NCBI GenBank assembly: GCA_033764965.1
Contig: JANRIN010000135.1
Span: 1 to 64,000, forward strand
From: JSC-12 sp033764965
GTDB taxonomy: Bacteria; Cyanobacteriota; Cyanobacteriia; Leptolyngbyales; Leptolyngbyaceae
Reading direction: 5' to 3'
DNA: 64,000 bases
Part shown: positions 1-7,472 of the stretch, one piece after another
Position numbering within the stretch: position 1 is the first letter of the stretch
Layout of the letters: the number at the start of each line of letters is the position of its first letter
Translations under genes and position numbers: made by a program
Notes under the pieces: generated by a model
Database searches by the model: none
Told to the model about the DNA's origin: nothing
The model's input: only the letters and a program-made list of their open reading frames with translations

Positions 1-147
1 ATGGGTGACTTAGAACTGGCTGAGGTCTTTGACCAGTTTGCGATCGCCGTTACCCACCTGCACGAATGCGAAACCTTCTTAACCCAAAAGAAACACCAGA
101 TGGATTTGCTCATTGAAACGTTGGTAGACAATTCTGAAGCCTTTTAG
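1..147 (+). CDS. xseB: C-terminal part of probable exodeoxyribonuclease VII small subunit (cut by window edge)
   Basis: An open frame runs from the first base to a TAG at 145-147 and encodes 48 residues. The sequence is an amphipathic helical segment (LAEVFDQFAIAV, then a Cys/Glu-rich turn and MDLLIETL). This matches my memory of the C-terminal helix pair of cyanobacterial XseB, the small subunit that partners XseA in degrading single-stranded DNA to oligonucleotides. The ATG at base 1 is probably internal, because XseB is normally 70-90 residues and the missing N-terminal helix would lie left of the window. It sits 86 bases before the prohibitin-like gene on the same strand. A short unrelated coiled protein is the alternative. 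The family call is by pattern only. Confidence 0.5.
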   Translation: MGDLELAEVFDQFAIAVTHLHECETFLTQKKHQMDLLIETLVDNSEAF

Positions 148-233
148 GAACAACTCTCATCCGCAAACCAACGATGATAGAAAGGAACAGGAGACAATAT
201 TCCTAAAAGACTAAATTCTCAGGAGAGTAAAAC

Positions 234-1088
234 TTGAAGGCACAATATACGCAGAATGTGTCCAGTTTAGTGCTAGGAACGATTGCTGCCGCATTGCTGT
301 TTCTTAGCCTCAACTCATTCATCATCATCAACCCTGGTCAAGCTGGAGTCGTTAGCATTTTGGGGAAAGCCCGCGATGGAACGTTGCTCGAAGGCATTCA
401 CTTTAAACCACCTCTGATCTCCGTGGTTGATATCTATGACATCACTGTGCAAAAGTTTGAAGTGCCTGCCCAAAGCCTCACTAAAGACCTGCAAAATCTA
501 GAAGCCAGTTTTGCCATTAACTTTCGCCTTGATCCCGTACAAATTGTTGAAGTTCGCCGGAAACAAGGAACTTTGCAAAACCTGGTCTCTAAGGTAATTG
601 CTCCCCAAACGCAGGAGTCCTTTAAAATCGCTGCCGCTCGACGCACGGCTGAAGAAGCCATTACCAAACGGAGTGAACTCAAACAAGACTTTGACTCTGC
701 TCTGAGCCAACGCTTAGAAAAATACGCCGTGATTGTTCTTGATACCAGTGTGGTTGATCTAAACTTTACGCGCGAATTTTCTAACGCGGTCGAAGAGAAG
801 CAGATTGCAGAACAACGGGCTCAGCGAGCAGTTTATATTGCTCAAGAAGCCTCTCAAGAAGCACAAGCTGAAATCAACCGGGCTCAAGGGAAAGCCGAGG
901 CACAACGATTGCTAGCCGAAACTCTGAAAGCTGCTGGCGGACAGCTCGTGCTGCAAAAAGAGGCGATCGAGGCTTGGCGTGAGGGAGGTGCCCAAATGCC
1001 CAATGTGTTGGTGTTGGGAGATGACTCAGGGGGAGTGCCCTTCTTGTTTAACTTGAATAACTTGGGTACTCAAAGCAATTCAAACTAA
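234..1088 (+). CDS. SPFH/band-7 prohibitin-like membrane protein
   Basis: This 284-residue protein has one N-terminal membrane helix (about residues 12-34, rich in Leu/Ala/Ile). An SPFH/band-7 domain follows (about 35-190), with a long Ala/Gln/Glu-rich helix at 185-240 (EKQIAEQRAQRAVYIAQEA) typical of prohibitins and needed for ring assembly. Family members form large membrane-anchored rings that scaffold or chaperone membrane proteins and regulate FtsH proteases. In cyanobacteria they are found in plasma and thylakoid membranes. The start is a TTG at 234 preceded by AGGAGAG at 221-227, a strong ribosome binding site at correct spacing; no ATG fits better. The length and the Asn/Gly-rich C-terminus are normal for the family. 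It is likely monocistronic, with a perfect stem-loop downstream at 1257-1294. Confidence 0.9.
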   Translation: MKAQYTQNVSSLVLGTIAAALLFLSLNSFIIINPGQAGVVSILGKARDGTLLEGIHFKPPLISVVDIYDITVQKFEVPAQSLTKDLQNLEASFAINFRLDPVQIVEVRRKQGTLQNLVSKVIAPQTQESFKIAAARRTAEEAITKRSELKQDFDSALSQRLEKYAVIVLDTSVVDLNFTREFSNAVEEKQIAEQRAQRAVYIAQEASQEAQAEINRAQGKAEAQRLLAETLKAAGGQLVLQKEAIEAWREGGAQMPNVLVLGDDSGGVPFLFNLNNLGTQSNSN

Positions 1089-1166
1089 GGCTCACCCATG
1101 ATCACCGTTGAATTGGGTCGTAATTGAATTGCGTTGTACTACAAATGCTGGTATAGACCCCAGCTA

Positions 1167-1226
1167 GTAGGTTGGGTTGAAGCATGAAACCCAATATCAG
1201 CATGGGTTATGCGATCGCCAACCTAC
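1167..1226. repeat. Imperfect inverted repeat of the dispersed cyanobacterial type
   Basis: GTAGGTTGG at 1167-1175 is answered by CCAACCTAC at 1218-1226. Between them, GGGTT and AACCC stretches could fold further. The text (GTTGGGTT...GAAACCCAA) resembles short dispersed repeats common between cyanobacterial genes. A related GTTGGGTTTCGTT...AATCCAACCTAC block occurs near 54400-54430. No coding capacity. Confidence 0.5.
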
Positions 1227-1256
1227 CCTACAAATAGTGGTGCCTACCTACTGACT

Positions 1257-1294
1257 AAAGAACCGATCGCTTGTCAGTGAGCGATCGGTTCTTT
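1257..1294. terminator. Perfect 14-bp stem-loop, likely bidirectional terminator
   Basis: AAAGAACCGATCGC (1257-1270) and its exact complement GCGATCGGTTCTTT (1281-1294) are separated by 10 bases. The stem carries A-rich and T-rich outer ends on both strands, as expected for a bidirectional rho-independent terminator between the plus-strand prohibitin-like gene and the minus-strand psbY. The HIP1-like core GATCGC lies inside the stem. Confidence 0.7.
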
Positions 1295-1371
1295 GATGTA
1301 GAAATTTTAAGAGCTAAGGGCTAGCGACACTCAATAGTGACGCCAACATTGATGAATGGGTGCCCACCCTA

Positions 1372-1491
1372 TTATTTGCTCAAAAATCCTTGAACCTGCT
1401 TTAGGGCAGCCTGTCCAATGTTATAAACTGCCCAGCTACCAGCTAACAGCACAGGCAACAGAACCACAAGAATGCGCCAGTCGAAATCCAT
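1372..1491 (-). CDS. psbY: Photosystem II protein Y (PsbY)
   Basis: A 39-residue reading frame: short polar start MDFDWR, one hydrophobic membrane helix (ILVVLLPVLLAGSWAVYNIG) and a basic C-terminal tail (KQVQGFLSK). PsbY is a single-pass small subunit at the edge of photosystem II near cytochrome b559, usually 36-41 residues starting MDWR, so length and layout agree. The ATG is preceded by AGGGAGG about 7 bases upstream, an excellent ribosome binding site. It is below common gene-length cut-offs. It lies alone between the stem-loop at 1257-1294 and the gamma-carbonic-anhydrase-like gene on the same strand. Confidence 0.9.
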   Translation of the reverse strand: MDFDWRILVVLLPVLLAGSWAVYNIGQAALKQVQGFLSK

Positions 1492-1630
1492 GTGAAGAAC
1501 CTCCCTAAAGATTTATGAATAACTCTCATCTTTATTTCCTATTTTGCGCTGAGGTGGCGCAATTATCTAGATCTGTCTTTACATTTATTTACAAATTTTT
1601 GTACCAGAAGAACTGGCCCATACTACTCTC

Positions 1631-2152
1631 TCAATGTCCTGGAGCAAACCCCAAATCAGTTCCTTTGCCTGCATGCACTAATGCCAGCTTTTCATAGCGT
1701 CGGGCATGTTCCATTAAATCTGCTGCTTCTTCGTCTGAGATCTGCCGCAGCACCTTGGCGGGCACTCCTACTACGAGCGATCGCGCTGGAACATCTTTTG
1801 TCACCACCGATCCTGCCCCAACAATGCTGCTGGCTCCCACTCGCACACCGTCTAAGACGATCGCCCCAATGCCAATTAGACTGCCTTGTTCAATATGAGC
1901 ACTATGAATGACGGCTCGATGTCCTACCGTTACATGGTCTTCTAAAATTGTCGGTTTACCCGGATCTCCATGCAACACAGCCCCATCTTGAATATTGGTA
2001 AACTGCCCAATCACAATGCGCTCAACATCCCCTCGCACCACGGCTCCATACCAAATGCTCACCCCCGTTGCGACCTCAACCCATCCCATAACGGTGGCAT
2101 TGGGGGCAACGAACGCGGCGGGTGATAAATCTGGAGGAAGCCAATACGACAT
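1631..2152 (-). CDS. Gamma-carbonic-anhydrase-fold (left-handed beta-helix) protein
   Basis: From the ATG at 2152 (MSYWLPP) the protein is 173 residues. It consists of hexapeptide repeats of a left-handed beta-helix followed by a C-terminal helix (residues about 140-160). Three histidines fall where the family binds metal (H61 in VLHGD, H78 and H83 in VGHRAVIHSA). An in-frame TTG at 2173 would add seven residues, but the ATG fits the usual start of the family better. Members include YrdA/PaaY/CaiE-type proteins and true gamma carbonic anhydrases. It is much shorter than carboxysomal CcmM and has no RuBisCO-like repeats, so it is the small stand-alone form. Catalytic activity cannot be judged from sequence alone. 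Confidence 0.85.
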   Translation of the reverse strand: MSYWLPPDLSPAAFVAPNATVMGWVEVATGVSIWYGAVVRGDVERIVIGQFTNIQDGAVLHGDPGKPTILEDHVTVGHRAVIHSAHIEQGSLIGIGAIVLDGVRVGASSIVGAGSVVTKDVPARSLVVGVPAKVLRQISDEEAADLMEHARRYEKLALVHAGKGTDLGFAPGH

Positions 2153-2236
2153 AAGAAAAGCAGTGTGGGCCAAACATCCCGGTTATAATAAAGCAACTTG
2201 GCGGTACATGGAGATGGTACTAATCACAACGATTGC

Positions 2237-2746
2237 ATGATGAATCCAGCCTTACAGTATCCTATCTTCGGACCGGAGATTCAATGCCCTCATTGTCATC
2301 AAATGATCCCGGCACTAACGCTGACTGATACCTATCTCTGTCAGCGACACGGTGCTTTTGAGGCAGATCCTAAAACCGGAGAATTAATTCATCTGCAATC
2401 AGGACGGCACTGGCGGCAGTGGAATAATGAGTGGTATCGCCAGCATACCCACCCAGATGGTATCCGCTTTGAGATCCATGAGGCACTCGATCGCCTCTAT
2501 ACTCAGGGTTATCGGGCGACCCGCGTCATTATTGCCAAGCGATATCAAGAGCTGATTAGCACTTATCTAGAACGCAGCACTCCCTGGCGAGGTCAATCTG
2601 AGGCATCGCGCCCCCGGTTATATGGCTTGCCCGTTGAGTTTAGCCCCGACCCAGAGCAAGAACCCTGTTGGGATGTGATTAATTTCGATTTAGATAAAGA
2701 ACCAGGGGCACCTGTTCGTTACCCCTACTTTCGCCTGTTTGAATAG
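2237..2746 (+). CDS. Conserved cyanobacterial protein, TIGR02652/DUF2396-like
   Basis: The ATG at 2237 (second ATG at 2240) gives a protein of about 169 residues starting MMNPALQYPIFG. An upstream in-frame start at 2198 overlaps the promoter region of the divergent gene and looks spurious. The N-terminal third has a CxxC pair plus a later Cys-x-x-His (CPHCH and CQRHG), suggesting a small zinc site. A Trp/Arg-rich segment (HWRQWNNEWYRQH) and a helical region with RVIIAKRYQEL follow. I recognise this as a cyanobacteria-specific family (TIGR02652, DUF2396) of unknown function; the name is from memory. It is divergent from the carbonic-anhydrase-like gene and convergent with the response regulator, whose stop lies 5 bases away. 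Confidence 0.7.
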   Translation: MMNPALQYPIFGPEIQCPHCHQMIPALTLTDTYLCQRHGAFEADPKTGELIHLQSGRHWRQWNNEWYRQHTHPDGIRFEIHEALDRLYTQGYRATRVIIAKRYQELISTYLERSTPWRGQSEASRPRLYGLPVEFSPDPEQEPCWDVINFDLDKEPGAPVRYPYFRLFE

Positions 2747-2751
2747 TCGGT

Positions 2752-3447
2752 TCACTCCACCAAGTGGTGCTCCATTGCGAAGCGCACGAGTTCTGCGCGG
2801 TTGTTGGAGTTGGCTTTGCGGAGCAGGCTGCTGACATATTTTTCAACAGTGCGAGGGCTAAGGTGCAAGCGATCGCCAATTTGCGCATTCGAGAGCCCCT
2901 CGGTCAACAGATCCAACACGTCTTTTTCACGGGGAGTGAGCCCCACACTAGTGGCGATCGCCTTTCGCAAGTCTGATGCAGCAAGTTCATCTTCTAAACG
3001 CTGGTCTGCATCAGCCGTGTCTGTTTTCTGAAGATCGGGGCTTTGCGCGCGTGACCGCCATTCTGACTGAATTAACTGCGATCGCTCTAATAAATTACGA
3101 ATCACTGCCCCCAGTTCATCTAAATCAAAAGGCTTAGGCAAATATAGATCGCAGCCCAACTGATAGCCACGAATGCGCTCTTCTGTATTAGTACGAGCAG
3201 TTAAGAAAATCACTGGCAACAATCGAAAGGCAGGTTGACGTCGCACTTGCCTCACCAACTCATAGCCATCCATCGCAGGCATTGTAATGTCAGTCACGAT
3301 CAGGTGAGGCTGATATTGCTCAACAAGAGACAGTGCCTTTTGACCATTTTCTGCTACAACCACAATGTAGCCGGAGAGTTCAAGATAGTCACCGATTGAA
3401 AGCCGAGTGCCAGGGTCATCATCAACGACAAGAATGGTCAGAGGCAT
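2752..3447 (-). CDS. NarL/FixJ-type two-component response regulator
   Basis: A 231-residue protein with an N-terminal receiver domain (residues 1-122) and a C-terminal LuxR-type helix-turn-helix (about 168-228). The acidic pair is at D10-D11, the phospho-acceptor is D53 (LIVTDITMP), and the conserved Lys is in LPKPFD. The DNA-binding part shows the signature LTPREKDVLDLL and SNAQIGDRLHLSPRTVEKYV. Phosphorylation at D53 would alter DNA binding. No histidine kinase is adjacent, so it is an orphan here. The layout resembles the Ycf29/TctD-like regulators of cyanobacteria and red-algal plastids, but I cannot assign an orthologue. The start ATG is 367 bases from the divergent oxidoreductase gene. 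Confidence 0.9.
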   Translation of the reverse strand: MPLTILVVDDDPGTRLSIGDYLELSGYIVVVAENGQKALSLVEQYQPHLIVTDITMPAMDGYELVRQVRRQPAFRLLPVIFLTARTNTEERIRGYQLGCDLYLPKPFDLDELGAVIRNLLERSQLIQSEWRSRAQSPDLQKTDTADADQRLEDELAASDLRKAIATSVGLTPREKDVLDLLTEGLSNAQIGDRLHLSPRTVEKYVSSLLRKANSNNRAELVRFAMEHHLVE

Positions 3448-3814
3448 GAGGCTTAGAACATTACGTAAAAATCACTGTCACCTTATAAATTAAGCGAATA
3501 TCGCTCGAAAGTAGTCCGTGTATTGACTGTATCTCAGTAATTTTTCGCTTGATCAATAGCTGGTATTTAAAACTTGATTCTTCGTGGCAGTCCCCCCAGT
3601 CTAACAAAGCTAAGGCGTTCTATGGACAGGTTACAAACTGACACACCTGGCGTAACAAGATTTGAAGAGAACTCACAGAATATGAAGTCAAGTCACTGGT
3701 ATGATGAACTTGGCTCAGCTTCAACATTCTTTATAAAGATTACTGCGGCATTGCGTCTAAATCTAAGATGGCTACGCTTTTCACCTTGACTTCATGGTGT
3801 AGGAGATAACAGGA
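3448..3814. promoter_or_regulatory. Divergent intergenic region with small inverted repeat
   Basis: This 367-base gap separates the response regulator (minus) from the Gfo/Idh gene (plus), so it must hold promoters for both. I see a short inverted repeat AGCGA-ATA-TCGCT at 3493-3505, about 46 bases upstream of the regulator start, which could be an operator. A ribosome binding site AGGAGATAACAGGA (3801-3814) precedes the GTG at 3815. No convincing small gene. Confidence 0.4.
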
Positions 3815-4894
3815 GTGCAAGAGAGTTCATTATTTGGGCAGAACCACAGTCACACCCAACGCAACCCGATAGAACCCATCCGTGTTGGTGTGATCGGTGT
3901 TGGCAACATGGGTCAACATCACACGCGAGTGTTGAGCCTTTTTAAGGACGTAGAACTGGTTGGGATCGCAGATGTCAATGTTGAGCGAGGGCTAGATACT
4001 GCCAGCAAATATCGAGTTCGCTTCTTCGAGAACTATCACGACCTGTTAGGGTTAGTCGATGCTGTGTGTGTTGCCGTCCCGACTCGCTTACATTATCCCG
4101 TGGGGATGGCATGTTTGCAGGCCGGAGTACATGTCTTAATTGAGAAACCGATCGCCGCTAATATTGCCGAAGCAGAATCCCTGGTCAATGCTGCTGCTGA
4201 GTCGCATTGCATTCTACAAGTGGGGCATATCGAGCGGTTTAACCCTGCCTTTCAAGAATTAAGCAAAGTCCTCAACACTGAAGAGCTGTTGGCGTTAGAA
4301 GCCCACCGGATGAGTCCTTATTCCGATCGCGCTAATGATGTCTCAGTCGTGCTGGACTTGATGATTCACGATATTGATTTGCTATTAGAACTGGCGGGTT
4401 CACCCGTTAGCAAACTCACTGCCAGTGGCAGTCGCGCCTCTGACTCTGGCTATCTTGACTATGTCACCGCAACCTTGGGCTTTACGAATGGCATTGTCGC
4501 CACGTTGACCGCTAGTAAAGTCACTCATCGTAAAATCCGCCGAATTGCGGCGCATTGCAAGAATTCGTTGACCGAAGCTGATTTCCTGAACAACGAAATT
4601 TTAATTCATCGGCAAACCACCGCCAACTGCCTGACTGACTATGGACAGGTGCTCTATCGGCAAGATGGGTTGATCGAAAAAGTCTACACCAGCAACATCG
4701 AGCCTCTCCACGCCGAGTTAGAGCACTTTGTTAATTGTGTGCGGGGCGGCAACCAACCTTCTGTGGGTGGAGAGCAAGCCCTTAAAGCCTTGCGTCTTGC
4801 TAGTTTGATTGAGCAGATGGCGTTAGATGGGCAAGTCTGGGAATCCTGTAGTCTCAGCAATGCCTTGTGTGATGCATCGGCGATCGCAGTCTAG
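3815..4894 (+). CDS. Gfo/Idh/MocA-family NAD(P)-dependent oxidoreductase
   Basis: A 359-residue protein. After a polar leader of about 20 residues it has a Rossmann glycine motif (VGVIGVGNMGQHH, residues 24-36) and the family's EKP motif (LIEKPIAA, E110-P112). The C-terminal alpha/beta substrate domain includes HIERFNPAF and DLMIHDIDLLL, where His and Asp line the active site. Family members oxidise or reduce sugars, inositols or related alcohols, or reduce biliverdin (BvdR); the substrate here cannot be read from sequence. The start is a GTG with an AGGAGAT/AGGA Shine-Dalgarno just upstream. It is convergent with the solute-binding protein gene, 62 bases apart. Confidence 0.88.
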   Translation: MQESSLFGQNHSHTQRNPIEPIRVGVIGVGNMGQHHTRVLSLFKDVELVGIADVNVERGLDTASKYRVRFFENYHDLLGLVDAVCVAVPTRLHYPVGMACLQAGVHVLIEKPIAANIAEAESLVNAAAESHCILQVGHIERFNPAFQELSKVLNTEELLALEAHRMSPYSDRANDVSVVLDLMIHDIDLLLELAGSPVSKLTASGSRASDSGYLDYVTATLGFTNGIVATLTASKVTHRKIRRIAAHCKNSLTEADFLNNEILIHRQTTANCLTDYGQVLYRQDGLIEKVYTSNIEPLHAELEHFVNCVRGGNQPSVGGEQALKALRLASLIEQMALDGQVWESCSLSNALCDASAIAV

Positions 4895-4956
4895 GGCAAG
4901 AGACCTGAGTCCAAGACCCTAGTCTTTAAGGGATTTAGGGACACGGTATTGCTCAA

Positions 4957-5802
4957 TTATCTTGGCAATCCCCAAAAGTTAATCCGCTCAATCAACCAAC
5001 CGCTTGCATACCACTGAGCGATCGCATCGTTTATCTGTTGACGGAGTGGGTCATATTGCAAGCCTCTAGGCATGGCAATGCATAACGCTTCAGCCGAGAT
5101 TAACGTCGGCAGCAAGCGATAGCGAGGATGGTGTTGTACCCACCCCGTCAACACACTAGCATCAGCCGCAAACGCATCTGCCTGAGATGCTTCTAATTGG
5201 TCTAAAGCCGCTTGATAGGAGTCAACCCCAACCAACTCTGCCGATGGTAAAAGCGATCGCACACTTGAAATGGAGGTTGACCCATTAAGAATGGCAATGC
5301 GTCGAGTTTGTAAATCAGACACGTCTTGCACAGTTCCATCCCGTGTCACAAACGCCGTGCCATCGACATAATATGGAAAACTAAAATCGACTAAGCGAGC
5401 CCGCGATCCGGTTACAGTCATCCTGGCAATTACCAGATCAACCTCCCCTTCTAACAGAGCAGATAATCGGTCTTGATTAGCCACCGGGATAAAAGTAATT
5501 GCATCCGATCGCCCTAATAGCTCCTCTGCTAATCGACGCGCCACATCGATCTCTAGACCTTCTAGTTGCCCGGAGTCATCTCTAAACCCCAACGGTGGCA
5601 GATTGTCTTTGACGGCTACGATCAAATATCCCCGCTCTCGAATCTCTTCCAGTTCTGCTGCTTGCGCCCCAGGAGCGATCGCCGCCCAACCTAGCAAACC
5701 GCTCATCACCAGCATCATTCCACCGATCGCCGAATATCTAGCAAAAATAGGGGTATAGCCACGCCACACCCCCAGGATTGTTTTGAGTTTGCAATTGAGC
5801 AT
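4957..5802 (-). CDS. Periplasmic amino-acid-type solute-binding protein (SBP family 3)
   Basis: A 281-residue protein with an N-terminal hydrophobic export signal (residues about 24-48, ending AQA) that predicts cleavage near residue 48. The mature part starts ELEEIRERGYLIVAVKDNLPPLGF, the classic opening of family 3 binding proteins. The ligand-contact segments LEGLEIDVARRLAEEL and RARLVDFSFPYY follow. Such proteins hand polar amino acids or similar solutes to ABC permeases; no permease is adjacent, so it may be an orphan receptor or serve a distant transporter. The unusually long polar stretch before the hydrophobic core could mean the true start is a later Met (residue 28 or 29). Confidence 0.85.
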   Translation of the reverse strand: MLNCKLKTILGVWRGYTPIFARYSAIGGMMLVMSGLLGWAAIAPGAQAAELEEIRERGYLIVAVKDNLPPLGFRDDSGQLEGLEIDVARRLAEELLGRSDAITFIPVANQDRLSALLEGEVDLVIARMTVTGSRARLVDFSFPYYVDGTAFVTRDGTVQDVSDLQTRRIAILNGSTSISSVRSLLPSAELVGVDSYQAALDQLEASQADAFAADASVLTGWVQHHPRYRLLPTLISAEALCIAMPRGLQYDPLRQQINDAIAQWYASGWLIERINFWGLPR

Positions 5803-5847
5803 GAACGTTCTAAACCTAAAGTAGACGGGCTAGATACGTCGAATAGC

Positions 5848-6201
5848 TTATCTTGCCTGACGCGCAACTTCCACTACTTTGCCAAACCCAGTGGGGTCTA
5901 ACACCGCCATCTGAGCTAGCATCTTGCGGTTAATCAGCACATTGGCTTTCTTCAAATTACCAAGCAACTGACTATAGCTCATGCCGTGCTGGCGTGCTGC
6001 GGCGTTGATCCGAGCGATCCAGAGGCGACGAAAATCACGCTTTCGCTTGCGGCGATCGCGATAGGCATTCCGCAGAGCCTTCATCACCTGCTGGTTTGCC
6101 GTTCTAAAGAGCCGAGAGTGAGACCCCCGAAACCCTTTTGCTAACTTGAGAATTTTCTTGCGGCGTTTACGAGCAACGTTGCCGCGCTTAACCCGTGTCA
6201 T
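5848..6201 (-). CDS. rplT: 50S ribosomal protein L20
   Basis: A 117-residue, very basic protein starting MTRVKRGNVARKRRKK, with the family core LAKGFRGSHSRLFRTANQQ and WIARINAAARQHGMSYS. This is the standard L20 length and sequence, an early assembly protein binding 23S rRNA. In many bacteria L20 also represses its own operon by binding the leader mRNA. It lies downstream of rpmI on the same strand with a 209-base spacer that I could not resolve into a gene. infC, often the first gene of this operon, is absent. Confidence 0.98.
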   Translation of the reverse strand: MTRVKRGNVARKRRKKILKLAKGFRGSHSRLFRTANQQVMKALRNAYRDRRKRKRDFRRLWIARINAAARQHGMSYSQLLGNLKKANVLINRKMLAQMAVLDPTGFGKVVEVARQAR

Positions 6202-6410
6202 CTGAGCACTTCCTTGCGAATAAATACACTAAAACGAACCGTTAGAAGGGCACTGTGCCCCCAATCTTCAATGTCGCGAAGAAGCATCTTGCAACCGAAG
6301 ATTGAACCAACCTGCTAGAACTCGCTCAAATTGCCTGTCATGATGATCATAAAAACCACGCGCATAAAAACTAAATTTCATGCCTCATGACTGACGTTTC
6401 AAGCCGGGTT

Positions 6411-6608
6411 CTACAAATAAGGGAGCATCAGTTCCACATTCTCAGCATCGCGCTCGTGTACCAAGGCGGGTTGGGCAAGGCGACGCTTACGAGCTGATGT
6501 CTTGTGCTGCAACAGGTGATTTCGATATGCTTTGCGGCGCATAATTTTGCCGCTTCCGCTCCGACGAAACCGCTTAGCAGCAGCCTTGCGAGTTTTAAGT
6601 TTGGGCAT
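6411..6608 (-). CDS. rpmI: 50S ribosomal protein L35
   Basis: A 65-residue basic protein starting MPKLKTRKAAAKRFRRSGSG and including NHLLQHKTSARKRRLAQPA, which is diagnostic of L35. It is first in an rpmI-rplT pair on the minus strand and is divergent from the metallo-beta-lactamase-fold gene, with 78 bases between the two starts that must hold both promoters. Confidence 0.98.
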   Translation of the reverse strand: MPKLKTRKAAAKRFRRSGSGKIMRRKAYRNHLLQHKTSARKRRLAQPALVHERDAENVELMLPYL

Positions 6609-6686
6609 GATCGTGCCTTCGTTTGTCCTAAATTGACACAGTCTATAATCTTACTGCTAATTCATCTAACATCGCAACTTACTTTT

Positions 6687-7388
6687 ATGGATCGCAAACC
6701 ATCTGTAGATGGCAAACCTCCTCGTCCTGTCTTTGATACCCCCGACAATACACTCTTTGCCTTTCCGCCAAACCGCGACACCCTGGGGGCAACTGCCTAC
6801 TGGATTCAAGCTCAGGCCGAGGAGCCATCGGGTAATCTCCTGATTGACTGTCCTCCTTGGGATGAGACAACCCAAACCTTTTTACACGCACAGGGAGGCA
6901 TTCGCTGGCTCTTTTTGACGCACCGAGGTGGCATTGGCAAGGTTCGCCCGATTCAAGCAGAGTTTGGCTGTGAGGTCGTGATTCAAGAACAAGAAGCCTA
7001 CCTGTTACCCGAACTCACTGTGACTTCGTTTCAGTACACATTCCAATTTAACGCTATGAGCCGTGCCATTTGGACTCCAGGACACTCCCCCGGTTCATCC
7101 TGCCTCTATTACAGCGGATTTGGGGGAGTATTGTTTTCAGGACGACACTTACTCCCCAATCAACAGGGCGATCCAGTGCCGCTGCGATTTGCCAAAACGT
7201 TTCATTGGCGGCGACAGATTCAAAGTATTCAGCGATCGCTCGATGAATTTACTCCAGAAACCTTGAACCATCTTTGTCCTGGTGCAAATACGGGGTTTTT
7301 GCGGGGTCAGCGATCGATTGATCGGGCTTATCAACGACTCGCTCAACTCGATTTGGCACAGTGTTTGCAATCAGAAGCTGGGTTGTAA
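6687..7388 (+). CDS. Metallo-beta-lactamase-fold protein lacking the usual metal motif
   Basis: The ATG at 6687 (MDRKPSVDGKPP) gives 233 residues. An upstream in-frame start at 6504 would run through rpmI on the other strand and is rejected. The order of elements is that of the MBL fold: NLLIDCPPWDE, FLTHRGGIGKV, VIQEQEAYLL, IWTPGHSPGSSCLYY, GVLFSGRHLLP. The central metal motif HxHxDH, expected after FLTH, reads HRGGIGK, so three of four ligands are lost, while the later His in TPGHSPGS remains. It is probably a cyanobacterial subfamily that either binds a single metal or is non-catalytic. Function unknown. Confidence 0.75.
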   Translation: MDRKPSVDGKPPRPVFDTPDNTLFAFPPNRDTLGATAYWIQAQAEEPSGNLLIDCPPWDETTQTFLHAQGGIRWLFLTHRGGIGKVRPIQAEFGCEVVIQEQEAYLLPELTVTSFQYTFQFNAMSRAIWTPGHSPGSSCLYYSGFGGVLFSGRHLLPNQQGDPVPLRFAKTFHWRRQIQSIQRSLDEFTPETLNHLCPGANTGFLRGQRSIDRAYQRLAQLDLAQCLQSEAGL

Positions 7389-7472
7389 GGGGTGGTGTAG
7401 TCGTTCTTTGCTTGGGCACTCTATGGAATATTCACCGAGATATCCACTTAATAATAATTCCCTCTTACTACC

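Noticed and set aside
3574..3789. 71-codon plus-strand frame upstream of the oxidoreductase gene
   Set aside because: Lies in the divergent promoter region, no ribosome site, composition not protein-like.
6504..6686. N-terminal extension of the MBL-fold gene
   Set aside because: It would run antisense through rpmI; the ATG at 6687 fits the fold start.
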